A DNA stretch of 64,000 bases, taken from contig CM046004.1 of assembly GCA_025175895.1 (NCBI GenBank), positions 19,517,011 to 19,581,010 on the forward strand, given 5' to 3'. This DNA is from Wurfbainia villosa. Its lineage: Eukaryota > Streptophyta > Magnoliopsida > Zingiberales > Zingiberaceae. The notes under the pieces were generated by a model. That model did no database searches and was not told where the DNA came from. It saw only the letters and a list, made by a program, of their open reading frames with translations. This document shows positions 23,311-34,343 of the stretch, piece by piece (the stretch's first letter is position 1; each line of letters starts with the position of its first letter). Position numbers and translations under genes: made by a program.

Positions 23311-26300
23311 TGTAAAATACCACGAATAATTTTTTTTCATTTCGATAGAAGAGTATCTCTATTATTCTTTAAATAGAGAAAGTATTATTGGATAAAATAA
23401 ATTAGTGTTGGGGTGACTAATGATTTATTTAAATCTAACAGAGGTTTAAATTTATGGAGTTAATGAAACCTAACCTAGGTTTGATCCATATTAAGTGGAT
23501 CGTTTCTTCCTATTCATTTAATGCCACCGATTTATGTATTGTGTCGGTTCATCATTTTCTTCACCGTTCCTCTTCCCGATTTCCTCCTCTCATTCTCGAG
23601 CGCGATTGCCTTCTCTATTTCCTCGCCACGCCAATCGGTTGTCACCGCGCACACCACCGCCATGCTCGAGCCACCGCACCGGAACCTTCCCCTCTTCGTC
23701 AGCACCTTCCCCTTCCCTCTCGTTCTTCTCCTCGCGAGCCCTTTCCTCTCGCGACCCCTTCGAATCCTGCCGCCCTAGTTTTCATCGGCTTCTCTGCGCG
23801 AGTGGACTGCGAGGTTGCTGCTATGGCTAAACGCCCGACCACAGGTCAGTTGACCCTGTTCTTCGAGGTTTTCCGACTTTAGCTCTGTTGTAGAGCGGCG
23901 GATTGTAGTTGGCACAGTACCCTTAGGTCGCTGATGTGAGTTTTTCTCTTGTTTTTCCGGTCACCACTATAACCTTGAAGGATCTCTAGATTTCTGGGAA
24001 GAGGATCGATGAATTCCGCTCTTCTCAGCCTGAGCACAGGGTTCCAGCGGACGAGTCGATAGCTGCGTTTGGCACGAATGAGTATGTCATAGTCGCAGCT
24101 TATTTTTGGGTGTCTAACCTCTTTGATCCATCCTGTTTTCGAAGATCTGTGTGGTGATAGGGCAGCAATGTTTTGTTTCGCGTTGGATTGTCCGGTGAAC
24201 GGCATAATTGGAGCTGTGGGCTATGTTGGAGGTGAGATGCAGGTTTAGTATGGGTGTTGTTGAAATCCTTTGCTCCAGTGTGGTGTTGGTATCGATTTTG
24301 GGTCTCAAAGGGGATTGTGCGGTGGGGTGAATCGACTATGAGTTGGAGATTTGTCGATTGTGTTGGAAGATTTGAGTTGAGAATTCCAATTAGGATAGTT
24401 AGATCTCTAAATTGGTGAAATTGTGAGTTGTGAGGGTTGTGGTGGATTGATTTATGAAGAAAGGAGTATATTAATCTATAGTTAGTTGTACTATTGAATT
24501 CAGTATGGATAGATGTGTGTGTGATGATGATCTATGTTGTAATGGTGTATGGAATTGAATGTTGTAAGTTAGCATTTTCGCTAATTGGAGACGGTGGATT
24601 TTACTATGGTGTAAACCGTACCAGTTGAGGGTCTAATGTGAAGGTTGGTTATAGTGAATCGATCTTGGATAATTAGGGGTTTCTAACTCGTATTCAATAA
24701 GGGAAATGGATATGGGGATAACGTAGTAGCTAATTCATATTTTGTTGTATGCTTGCACTTAATCATAATGTTTGATATGTGCAGGATGTGGATACGAGAT
24801 AGGACTACGATAGTGAAGATATTATTCTGAGCTTCTTAGAATGTGGGTATTTCCTACCCTGGTCAGGTAGTTTAATGCATACAGATTTAGATACATGATC
24901 ATCTTATATGATCATGTTACTTTGACTCTGTTCTATTTATCTTATGCTTGATACTTTACCTTTGGCTATTATCTCCATTGTTGCTATCATGTTTATTTTA
25001 CCATGATTAAGAGTTATATATATATATATATATATAGGTGATGTAAATAACTTAGAATTTGTTTAAGTTAAGTACAAATAGTAAAGTCCGGATGACAACC
25101 TGATTGTACATTGGGAAAAAAGGTCATCCGTAGATAGATAATGTCTTGAACCTAGGGTTAGTTCTAGTACCCTTAGGTTGCATGTCTACTACCGACCATG
25201 TATTATGTAAATGGTCAGGTGAAGGGTATTTAGTGTGTCGCTTCGGACCGGTGGTCCTAGCCTGATATGATCAGTTTGAGTACGACTCTCTATAGGATAG
25301 AGAGTGCGTTGATATGGTTAGTATAACTCTCTATAGAATAGAGAGTCTATGGTGGATGTTTGTATGTGAGACATTGCATTCATGTCATTTGTATACACGC
25401 TGGCGACGAGGTCTCCCTTGTGGTTGAGAGGGTCGCCAGTCATCCTGCCTCCACGGTTACTCATAGGAGGAGTAACCGGTGTGAGGGCAGAGCATTGTGG
25501 TGTCGCACTCTATCACTATAGATGGTGATAGTTGGATTTGCATGTCGTAGTCCTGCGTGTGTGGCACTCAACCACTCATGGGTAGTGACTGTCGGAGTGG
25601 CCAACAGCAGGGATCCCCATCGTGTAGCTTGCTCTTTACACTTATATGCTACTCGATCATACTGCCCACTCGGCCACTCGAGAGTAGTGGTTGGTGTTGA
25701 GTTGGAACAGTTGTCATGCTCGAGCCACCGAGGCCACACTGGGGTTGTGGTAGCTTTAGGGTGAGCCGATATGACCATGCATGTTGCATTGTCGACTTAT
25801 GGTATTTTTGCATATTGTCATATATATACATATATGCATGTATATATATATATGGATGATTGTGATTAGTATACATATATAGATGCAATCTATATATATA
25901 TATACTATTGTGATGCTGCATTTGTATGTACTATGCTTGTTGCATTTGTTTGTACATATTCATACATGCTATTGCATTTTCTATATGGTAGTAGGCCGAT
26001 ACTTGTATACTTGTTGATTATTCACTGTGATACCCTTGACCCATATCAGGATGTAGTGTGAGTTAGTATTATTCTTTATACCTTATGTTGTGGATATATG
26101 CCCAGGTTGGATGAGGATAGAGTAGTTGACTGTCAGGTATGTCAGCATCGTTTGTTTTTCAGTTTACTTAGTGTATGCATGCATGTATATTTGTTATGCT
26201 GATGTATACCTATTGTACGAGTAGATTAAACTGTTGAATGACATGTAATATTGATACATATATTTACATGTTTTCCTATTACCTGTTGAATTTTACTCAC

Positions 26301-26726
26301 CACCACCATGGACCCTAGGTTTTTCTGTCGCCCAGGTAATAGGTAGTTGACTTCGTGATGGACTTGAAGCACCACTGGCTGGCATCGTCTCATCTCAACT
26401 CTGAGAGTCCAAATTTTTGTGTTTTCATTGGCGTTCCGATATGGATTTGGTTTATGTGATGTTTTTTAGTGATTGGACATTGTAAATGCCTTTCTTTTTT
26501 CTGGTTTTGTTATTGTGTTTTGAGTTGGTGTTAGTCATACCGGTATGCATGTGTGTAGTTTGTGATGAGTATTATGTTTCCGCTGTATTTTGTGTATTTG
26601 TTGTGTTTACATATATATATGTTGTTGTTGTGGCCTACGGGCCTTGTATTAACACGAGACGTTGCCACGTACACGGGAGATGCTGTCCGTTTGCTTTTCG
26701 GCACGGCATACTCTCGGGGCGTGATA
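23311..26726 (+). mobile_element. Tekay/Del-type Gypsy solo LTR inside SIRE gag
   Basis: A 3416-bp LTR starts tgtaaaatacc and ends gcgtgata, an old gcgtgaca. The perfect target duplication gaata is at 23306-23310 and 26727-26731. It aligns in blocks with 36505-40019, including the terminal phrases 'tacgggccttgtattaac' and 'gccacgtac'. The end phrase ctcggggcgtgaca resembles the end of the Tekay-type LTR at 53968, which is followed by its primer site. It has no interior, so it is a recombined solo LTR. GC-rich pyrimidine-strand sequence at 23540-23880 gives spurious open frames. Hairpin-forming palindromes lie at 25285-25690 (see findings). Short TA runs occur near 25018-25036 and 25825-25850. 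Confidence 0.88.
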
Positions 26727-26731
26727 GAATA

Positions 26732-27840
26732 GGGACTTAATTAGGTATACCCTTAAGGCATTCCCGAGAAATGCCTTATGAACATCGATTATCGATGCCT
26801 ATAAGGTATCTAGGGATCTCTCCACAATTAGGTTAGATGAACTATTTTGTGAACTTGAACTACACGAACAAGCTAACTCAGATCAAACCGAGAATGGTAT
26901 AGCTTTGATGGCAGGTTCGACTAAAAAGGAAAACAAAGTGAAGAGTGAATCCGAAGACGAGTCGGAGTCGGAGACAAATGGAGAAGAGGAGATCGTAAAT
27001 ATGTCCGGAAGATGTTCAACCGGAGGAAGAGACTTACGAAGAAAGATGCCAAAAAGGTGGTCGGCAACAAGCCGAGACCCCGATTGGAAGTGATGTACTA
27101 TGAATGCAATGGTAAAGGACACTACAAGTCGGAGTTCACAAACTTAAAAAAGGAAGATAAGACGAAAAAGGAAAAGAAGAAGAGGGAGCTTAAGGCAATG
27201 TGGGATGAGTCATCATCGGAAGAATAAGATGCGGAAGAGACGAAGAGAAGCTTCGTCGCATTTATGGCTGAATCGAGATCCGGAGCTGAGTCAAGTTTCG
27301 AGTACGAGTTCGATTCCGAGTCCGAGAGAAGCCACGGTTCCGTATCCGTTTTCAAAGGTTCAAATGAGGTAACTTCTCCCTTAGAAGATAAATTGTATAA
27401 TATCATTACATGCTTAGGTAGGAAGTTAATAAAGTCCGAGAATCGAGTCGACTCGCTACTTAAGGAAGTCTAAGTACTTAAGGAGCAAGTCAACTCGAAG
27501 ACTTCGACTTGCCAAATTAAGGATAGAGACTCAACTCAAGTTGCAAAGCTTAAGGAAGAGAACTCAGTCCTAAAAAGGCAAGTATAAGATCTAACCGGAT
27601 CTTTGGAAAAGTTCACTTCGGGTTCCAAATATCTCAACATGATGCTTGGATCTCAGCGAGTCGTGTACAATAGATCCGGACTCAGATACAAGGCTAAATC
27701 CACCTATAAATCATACATGTCATTACTTAGCTGAAACGCTAAGAATCAAGTCCAAGCATGGGTTCCTAAGTCTAGCTTAGTCAACCAAATTGGACCAAAT
27801 CAATTTTGGGTTCCCAAGAGTCAAGTTCACTTAGTGAACA
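26732..27840 (+). pseudogene. SIRE gag, C-terminal part with zinc knuckle (broken)
   Basis: It resumes the capsid C-terminus with a block reading LSTIRLDELFCELELHEQ (about 26818-26870). An acidic, Ser/Glu-rich stretch follows (26940-27000). The nucleic-acid-binding zinc knuckle at about 27089-27135 reads MYYECNGKGHYKSEF: of the CCHC ligands, the first Cys is Tyr and the last Cys is Phe. A Lys-rich and then acidic segment precedes a Leu/Glu/Lys-rich coiled-coil-like region (27380-27610). The SIRE-type 'GSKYLNMMLGSQRVV' block and two WVPK phrases (about 27765 and 27808) close the region. At least four stops interrupt it (27226, 27471, 27586 and 27735 regions). Confidence 0.75.
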
Positions 27841-28750
27841 AAACTCAATCTAGCTATCAATTAGGGGGAGCTAACACTTGCTTGTTTCCTCATTTAGTTA
27901 AACACTTACATGTTGTAGTTTACTTTACTTGCTTAATTTAGAATGGACTAGATAGAAAACAAAGTAGTTTAAACTTGAACAACCTAGTACTAAGACAAGT
28001 GAACTGATAGTAAGTTAGGGAAGCTCTTCGAAGTTCATGTCTAGGAAGTGGTCGTTGCTCCGATAACCAAGAAGGCCATGTGCCTCGCCATGACTTGGTG
28101 CACTAAGTCGAGTGGAATTAACCGAAGCTAACTCACTAAGTCTTTAACTAGTTAGACCAAGGCTTAGTCTAAAGTGAATCAAGTACTTGATTCCTTTATT
28201 GACTTTGTCTAGGAAGTGGTCGTTACTCCGATAGCCAAGAAGGTAATGTGTCTCGCCACGACCTGGAAGTCAATACTGAAAAAACCTACTTGACTAGCTC
28301 AAATCAAGTTTGAATCTAACACAAGTTTAAACACTTTGAAATTGCTCATTAAATTTAATTAAGATAAAAGAAATACTCATCTCACAAAACCCATAGGGAT
28401 AAGTGTATTGAAAATCTAGCTTGGGCGAGATGATTTAAAACTAATTGAGTTTAATTTTGCTTAACTCAACCTAATAAACTTGATTGATTTACCTTAAAAA
28501 CTTACTTTAATTAAACTTAACTTAATTCAACTCAACTTAATTTACTATACTTAATTTATTAAACTAAACAAACATATCTAACCAAAATAAATTCACTTAA
28601 CAAAACTTAATCAACCCAACTTAATATACTCAACTAAAATTTAACAAATTTACATGCTTAACAAATTTACAACATAAATAAATTTAAGATAATTCATCTT
28701 ATTCAAGGTATGAATTATCTTAAAAATTTTAATTCATGTAGGACTCAAGA
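27841..28750 (+). other. SIRE gag-pol spacer, non-coding
   Basis: An AT-rich spacer with many stops in all frames separates the last WVPK phrase from the protease. A 61-bp phrase beginning 'gtctaggaagtggtcgtt' and ending 'ctcgcca.gac.tgg' occurs at about 28039-28099 and again at 28206-28266 with about eight differences. From 28350 to 28740 the sequence is low-complexity 'taacttaattcaactc'-type repeats. I see no gene. Confidence 0.6.
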
Positions 28751-29140
28751 ATGGACCAATGGATTCTGGATAGTGGCTGCTCCAGACATATGACTGAAGA
28801 TAGTCAAAAGTTCTCGAAATTAAGCTACAAGAACCTAGGAACAGTTGCCTTTGGAAACAACAGCAAACTTAAGATAATTGGATCAGGTAACATTGAATTA
28901 GAGTCTAATTTTGTTATACAAAAAGTTCTGCTCGTAGATGATTTTAAATTCAACTTGCTTAGTATAAGTCAGTTGTGTGATACTGATTATGTAGTGAAAT
29001 TTTTATCTAATGAATGTTTGATTAATAGTATTGAAAATTCAAAAATACTACTTAAGGGAATTAGGAATAAAAATATATATTCAATAAATTTAGAAAGATC
29101 CTCAATTAAGTGTCATATGTCACAGCAAGAGGAGAGTTAG
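28751..29140 (+). CDS. SIRE-type aspartic protease domain
   Basis: A 129-codon frame covers the Copia protease, which would cut the polyprotein. WILDSGCSRHMT near the N-terminus gives the catalytic Asp7-Ser8-Gly9. LLVDDFKFNLLSISQLCD is the conserved C-terminal block. The frame ends at a TAG (29138-29140) immediately before LWHRRLAH of the integrase. In intact relatives this is continuous, so the stop is a disabling nonsense mutation inside one pol gene. Upstream the frame closes in the spacer, so the protease is no longer joined to gag. Confidence 0.85.
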   Translation: MDQWILDSGCSRHMTEDSQKFSKLSYKNLGTVAFGNNSKLKIIGSGNIELESNFVIQKVLLVDDFKFNLLSISQLCDTDYVVKFLSNECLINSIENSKILLKGIRNKNIYSINLERSSIKCHMSQQEES

Positions 29141-30685
29141 TTGTGGCATAGGCGACTTGCTCACATCAACTTTAGGAATATAACGAAATTAAGTGAAACT
29201 AATCTAGTTAGAGGGTTGCCCAAACTTAGAAATATTGAAAACAAAGTTTGTAATGCTTGTCAACAAGGAAAACAAACCAAGTCTCAACATAAATTAATTG
29301 ATCAAGGTCGAACAAGTTCAATACTCGAGTTAATCCACTTAAATCTATTCGATTCACATGGAGTAAAATCACTAAGTGGTAATCTATATTGTTTAGTAAT
29401 AATAAATGATTACTCCAGATTTACATGGGTAAAATTTTTAAAATATAAAGATGAAACATTTGAAGTATTTAAAAATTTTAGTAAACAAATAGAAAACAAA
29501 AAAGATCGAAAGATAAAAAGAATACGAAGTGATAATGGAGTAGAATTTAAAGATGAAAAATTTAGAATAATGTTTTCAAAAAATGGATATCATCATGAAT
29601 ATTCATGTCCTAGAACACTTCAACAAAATGGAATAGTAGAAAGAAAAAATAGAACTCTACAAGAAGCCGCTAGGTCAATGATAAATGAATATAACCTACC
29701 TAGTTATTTTTGGGCCGAAGCAATAAACATGGCATGTTATGTGCAAAATAGAGTAATAATTAATAAAATACATAATAAAACTTCTTATGAAATTTTTAAT
29801 AATAAAATTCCTTCAATAAAATATTTAAAGGTATTTGGATGTAAAGTATTTATTTTAAATACGAAAGATCATCTAGGAAAATTCTCTTCAAAAACAAATG
29901 AAGGGATATTTTTAGGGTATTCGAACACTAGTAGAGCCTATAGGATTTATAATAAGAAACCCCTAAAAATTGAAGAAACAACAAATGTAAAATTTGATGA
30001 GGAAGAGATCACTAATAAACAATCAAATACATTAAAAGATAATCAAAATGAGTTAAATAAAATTACACATGATGAAGAAGAACAAATTAATCCTAACCAA
30101 TGTGAAGAAACCTTAAAGACATCTAGACTTAATCCTAATCATCCGCTAGATCAAGTATTAGGAAATCCAACTTTAGGAGTTCAAACTAGATCATCTCTAA
30201 GAAACTTAAGTCAAATCGCATTAATATCAAAAATAGAACCAAAATCAATAGATGAGGCCTTACCAGACACTGATTGGATAATAACCATGCAAGAAGAACT
30301 ATCACAATTCGATAGAAATGAAGTGTGGGACTTAGTACCTCCACCTGCAAATAAATCTATAATAGATACTAAATGGGTGTTTAGAAATAAATTAAACGAG
30401 CAAGGAGAAATCATTAGGAATAAAGCCAGATTAGTAGCTAAGGGATTTAGTCAGGTAGAAGGGCTAGACTACGATGAAACTTATGCCCTAGTAGCTAGAC
30501 TTGAGTCAATTAGAATATTGCTAGCATACGCGGCACATAAAGGGTTCAAATTATACCAAATGGATGTAAAATTTGCATTTTTAAATGGAGTAATAAAAGA
30601 AGAAGTGTACGTAGGTCAACCTACCAGTTTTGAAAGCTTAGAATATCCTAATCATGTATATAGATTAAAGAAAGGTGTTATATGA
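29141..30685 (+). pseudogene. SIRE-type integrase and N-terminal reverse transcriptase
   Basis: This 514-codon frame is in phase with the protease. The integrase zinc finger is intact: His3 and His8 in WHRRLAH, Cys37 and Cys40 in CNAC. In the core, the second Asp (131, SDNGVEF) and the Glu (167, GIVERKNR) are 35 residues apart as expected. The first catalytic Asp of LIHxD is Asn68 (codon aat at 29342), and the following G-P is D-S. The GKFSSKTNEGIFLGYS block ends integrase. An acidic, Asn-rich linker follows. RT begins at about residue 385 with the WVFRNK, KARLVAKGF and LYQMDVKFAFLNG blocks, keeping the first RT Asp. The frame then shifts at about 30673 and ends in a TGA. Confidence 0.88.
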
Positions 30686-31763
30686 ATTAAAACAAGATCC
30701 TAGAGCCTGGTATGAAAGACTATCTTCATACTTAAGCTCAAAAGGGTTCAGACAAGGTCAAATTGATTCAACACTTTTCGTAAAAACCTTAAACAAAGAC
30801 ATTTTTATTGCTCAAATATACGTAGATGATATAGTCTTTGGATCAACAAATTCAAATTTTTTAAAAGAATTTATAAACCTTATGGAACAAGAATTTGAAA
30901 TGAGCTTAGTAGGTGAGTTAAACTTTTTCTTAGGTCTACAAATAAAACAAACAAGAGACGGTAACTATATATACCAAAATAAATATGCAAGAGAATTAAT
31001 TAAAAAATTTGGTATGGAAAATGCAAAAGATATTAAAACACCTATGGCTATGAATGTTATATTAAATGAAGACAAAGAAAGAAAGTCTGTAGATCTAAAG
31101 TACTATAGGAGTGTCATAGGTAGTTTACTATACTTAACTGCAAGTAGACCTGACATATTATTTGTAGTGAGTATGTGTGCTAGATATCAAACTTGTGCTA
31201 AGGAGTCACATTTAACACATGTTAAAAAAATACTAAGGTACATTAAAGGAACAATTAATGTAGGTATGTGGTACCCAAGATCTAGTAACTTTGAGTTAAT
31301 AGGATACTCTGACTCAAACTATGTAGGGTGTAAACTAGATAGGAAAAGTACTAGTGGAGGATGTCAACTCTTAGGATCATGCTTAGTAAGTTGGTTCAGT
31401 AGGAAGCAACATTGTGTTGCTCTTTCCACAACTAAAGCAGAATACATAGCATTAGGTGAATGTGTAGCACAACTATTATGGATGATGCACACACTTAAGG
31501 ACTTCGAATTAGATTACAAAAAGGTAAAAACTTTAGTTGATAACATAAGTTCAATAAATTTAACTAAAAATCCAATTCATCACTCACGCACTAAACACAT
31601 TGATGTTAAACATCATTTTGTAAGGGATCATGTGGCAAAAGGTAGTATTGAACTCAACTATGTTGAGTCCAAATCAAACCTTGCCGACATATTCACTAAA
31701 CCACTTCCGGAAGCAGAATTTAATATGCTTCGAAGACAATTAGGATTATGCTTGGTAGATTAG
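30675..31763 (+). pseudogene. SIRE-type reverse transcriptase C-terminus and RNase H
   Basis: A 362-codon frame continues pol one base out of phase. It opens LYELKQDPRAWYERL, where relatives have LYGLKQAP. The RT active site YVDD is at residues 49-52 and LNFFLGLQI follows. RNase H shows YSDSNYVG (Asp), TTKAEYIAL (Glu) and LVDNISSI (Asp), then RTKHIDVKHHFVRDHV and the terminal ADIFTKPLPE. All RT and RNase H catalytic residues that I can identify are kept. The natural stop TAG at 31761 matches the expected end of a SIRE-type pol. The only break from the upstream frame is the shift, so this gene was functional until fairly late. Confidence 0.88.
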
Positions 31764-33028
31764 GAAATTTTCTTGCTTAATATTCAGAATTATTTTGAAA
31801 AGTAATATAATATTATGTTTTAAGGAAAATAAAAATTAATTTAGATTAGGTCAATCTAGATTTCATGATTCTATAGATTTTAGTTAGCCTTCACATCTCA
31901 CAAACACCTAGGATTAACTGTTTGTGTATTGAGCCACAAAGATTGACGTGAGATGTTAGGACTGCACCCCTGGTTCTAGATGTAGATCCAGTGCATCGAC
32001 ATGAACCAACATGGGATTTACAAGAGCAAAATGATCACTTCAGTGACTAACTCTAATTCAAAACTTGATGATTAATTCTATATCAATTGAGCTAGTAAAG
32101 AGTTGGACATTTGCTTTAAGGACAATTTTTAGATGTGTATTTTCAAAATATAAATATAATATTTAGGAATTCATTCTTGGACTTATTCCCTATATCTTTT
32201 GCATCAAATTAAGAGTTTTGAAAATTTTTTTTAGAAAATTCTTTAAAAATTTTGAAACTAAGTTATTATTAAGGGGGAGTTTTGAAAATTTTAAAAGTTG
32301 AAAATTCTTTAAAATTTTTGAAAAATCAATTTTTATTCATGGGGAATTTTGAGAATTTTGAAATTTTATAAGTTTGATAATTCTCTAAAAAATTTGAAAA
32401 TCAATTGTTATTCAGGGGGAGTTTTGAAAATTTTGAAATTTAATAAGTTTAATTTTTTTTTAAACTTTGAAAATCAATTGTTATTCAGGGGGAGTTTTGA
32501 AAATTTTGAAATTTAATAAGTTTAATTTTTTTTTAAACTTTGAAAATCAATTTTTATTCAGGGGGAGTTTTGAAAAATTTTAAAAGTTTGAAATATCTTG
32601 AAAATAAGCTTTTATTCAGGGAGAGCTTTGAAAATTATTGAAAAGTTAGAAATATTATTTGAAATTAAAAAAGCTTAAATTAAGTTTTTGAAATCAAATT
32701 CGTTGGTGAAAATTTTAAAAACTTAATTGTTGAGGTTGAAAATTTCTTATCTCCAATATATCTTGTTGGCATTTTATACTTAATCTTTATTTTGATGTAT
32801 GCTAAAGGGGGAGAGAAGAGATATAAAGTTATAAATTTATTAAAAAGAGAAGAGATATAAAATTAGAGAAGATGCAAAAATTTGATAAGGACTTATGCAT
32901 GTCATACATGATTAAATTTATGCATCTATTATTCAGGTCAAAAGGTGATAGTTCATTTCTTATACATGTCAATATTTGGATATTGGTATATGATTCTCCT
33001 AATTTTAATTGATGTGTTGTCATACATC
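31764..33028 (+). other. SIRE 3' untranslated region
   Basis: This is 1.26 kb between RNase H and the polypurine tract. Some SIRE elements carry an env-like frame here. No frame of useful length exists on the plus strand, and nothing resembles an envelope protein. From 32274 to 32640 a tandem repeat carries purine-rich tracts. Elsewhere the region is AT-rich with no recognised feature. Confidence 0.6.
32265..32640 (+). repeat. About 73-bp tandem repeat with polypurine-like tracts
   Basis: Tracts reading gggggag or a close variant begin at 32274, 32341, 32415, 32488, 32561 and 32619. Each is followed by 'ttttgaaaatttt' and ends in 'gaaaatcaattgttattca'. The units at 32415 and 32488 are almost identical over 73 bases. 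The repeat ends about 400 bases upstream of the true polypurine tract at 33029. Confidence 0.85.
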
Positions 33029-33042
33029 AAAAAGGGGGAGAT
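33029..33042 (+). promoter_or_regulatory. Polypurine tract of the SIRE-type element
   Basis: aaaaagggggagat abuts the 3' LTR start tgttgatg at 33043. This is the expected position and composition for the primer of plus-strand cDNA synthesis. Confidence 0.88.
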
Positions 33043-34338
33043 TGTTGATGCAGTGAGCATCACTCATTAGTTTTGATGTATGAATCATAGTTAAAAGTTA
33101 GGATTTACTTGTGTTTTAATTCAGTGTTAAGTGTGCAGGTTTAACATAAAGTCCTAGTAGGTCGTGTTGATCGAATACTAGGCACGTATCTTGACAGATC
33201 AGGAGGACCGAATACCAGGCATGAAGTCCAGATGGGTCGCGTGGACCGGACATTTGGCATGAAGACTAGTTGGGTCAGGAGACCAGACAATCGGCAAAAA
33301 GTCCAGCTGGGTTAGGCAGACTGGACAACTGGTGGAAGCCCTGGTGGGTCAGATCAGATGTCAAGAGTGGTAAGTTCGGCAGGTAGCTGAAAGATAAGCC
33401 TTGAGTGAAGAGGTGAGGTTGAGTCCTCTGTAGGGGGACAAAGCTAGGCATCGATTCGATGAAAAGTCTGCATGTGACTTAGTAGTCGAGATCGAGTAGT
33501 ATTACTACTGCTATCGCATTTCATATTATCTATTTTGTGCTAATCCTATTTTGCAGCGATCAATCGACTGAATGGATTCGAGTTGACTGAAGTTCAATCG
33601 ACTGGATATGTATCAGTCGACTGGATACCTATTTGATAGGATCAGCTGATGATCGATCAGAGATCATGCGACGCAGATGGAAAGGGATTCAGTCGACTGA
33701 AGAGTTTGAGCCGACTGAAGAAGGAATTTTCCATTGCGGAGATGAGTGACGTGGAGTGACTGGAGAGGTTTCAGTCGACTGGAAGACCACGAATTCCATA
33801 TCGACGGGTTGATGTGGAGTCGACTGGAAGGCATTCCAGTCGACTAGAAAAGGTTTATAAAATATGTGCTCAACCAGATCCGAAATATCAATCGAATATA
33901 CGTCGAAGTGCTTCTAAAATACTTGCTCGTCCACTAAATTTTCATTCCACAATATGGCGACCTTTCGACACTCTGTGACTACCTCTACGATTCTTAAGTG
34001 TCAGTATAAAGTCTTGTATTCTTTTTAATTTATTGTTTCGCTTGTATACTTAGCTTTAAGAGTGGGTGGTTTGTCACCCAACTCTATTATTTGTAAAAAG
34101 TGAAACCCTTTGAAGTCGAGAGTTCTTGAATTGAAGGGTATTATAGTGATTGCCCATCGAGGTAGCTCTCGAGAGAGCTACGGGCCTTGGAGTAGCAACC
34201 CAGTCAGGGTTGTGAACCAAGTAAATTGCTTGTGTTTGTAACTGCATTTAATTTCCACTGCATACTCGTATTATAAAATTATATTAAAATTATTAAACAC
34301 CGAGATTCATCCTCTCTCTCGGCTTACTCGATCCTACA
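33043..34338 (+). mobile_element. 3' LTR of the SIRE-type element
   Basis: A 1296-bp partner of 20687-21968. It shows the same order of features: the 38-bp repeat block (33210-33360), palindrome cluster, TATA-like ttataaaat near 33855, and the terminal cctacaat. One extra block, 'gatcaggaggaccgaa' (about 33197), is absent from the 5' LTR. It is followed by atatg and the family-A reverse transcriptase frame. Confidence 0.9.
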
Positions 34339-34343
34339 ATATG

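Larger units (their letters stand above)
20687..34338 (+). mobile_element. SIRE-type Copia retrotransposon, nearly complete
   Basis: A 13.65-kb element with LTRs at 20687-21968 (1282 bp) and 33043-34338 (1296 bp), both starting tgttgatgcagtg and ending ctaca. The flanking duplication is atata/atatg, one mismatch in five. The primer site is at 21971 and the polypurine tract at 33029-33042. Gag, protease, integrase, RT and RNase H follow in Copia order; KWVFRNK, FKLYQMDV and QDPRAWYERL are SIRE/Maximus-like. Within the first 150 bases of the LTRs I count about ten differences, so the copy is old. A Tekay-type solo LTR interrupts gag. It sits in the integrase-RT linker of Copia A. Confidence 0.92.

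Noticed and set aside
23454..23882. 142-codon plus-strand frame
   Set aside because: It falls wholly inside a Tekay-type solo LTR with intact target duplication and overlaps two other frames of similar length.
31764..33028. Possible env-like gene downstream of SIRE RNase H
   Set aside because: No plus-strand frame of useful length, no signal peptide or membrane segment. The region is AT-rich repeat.
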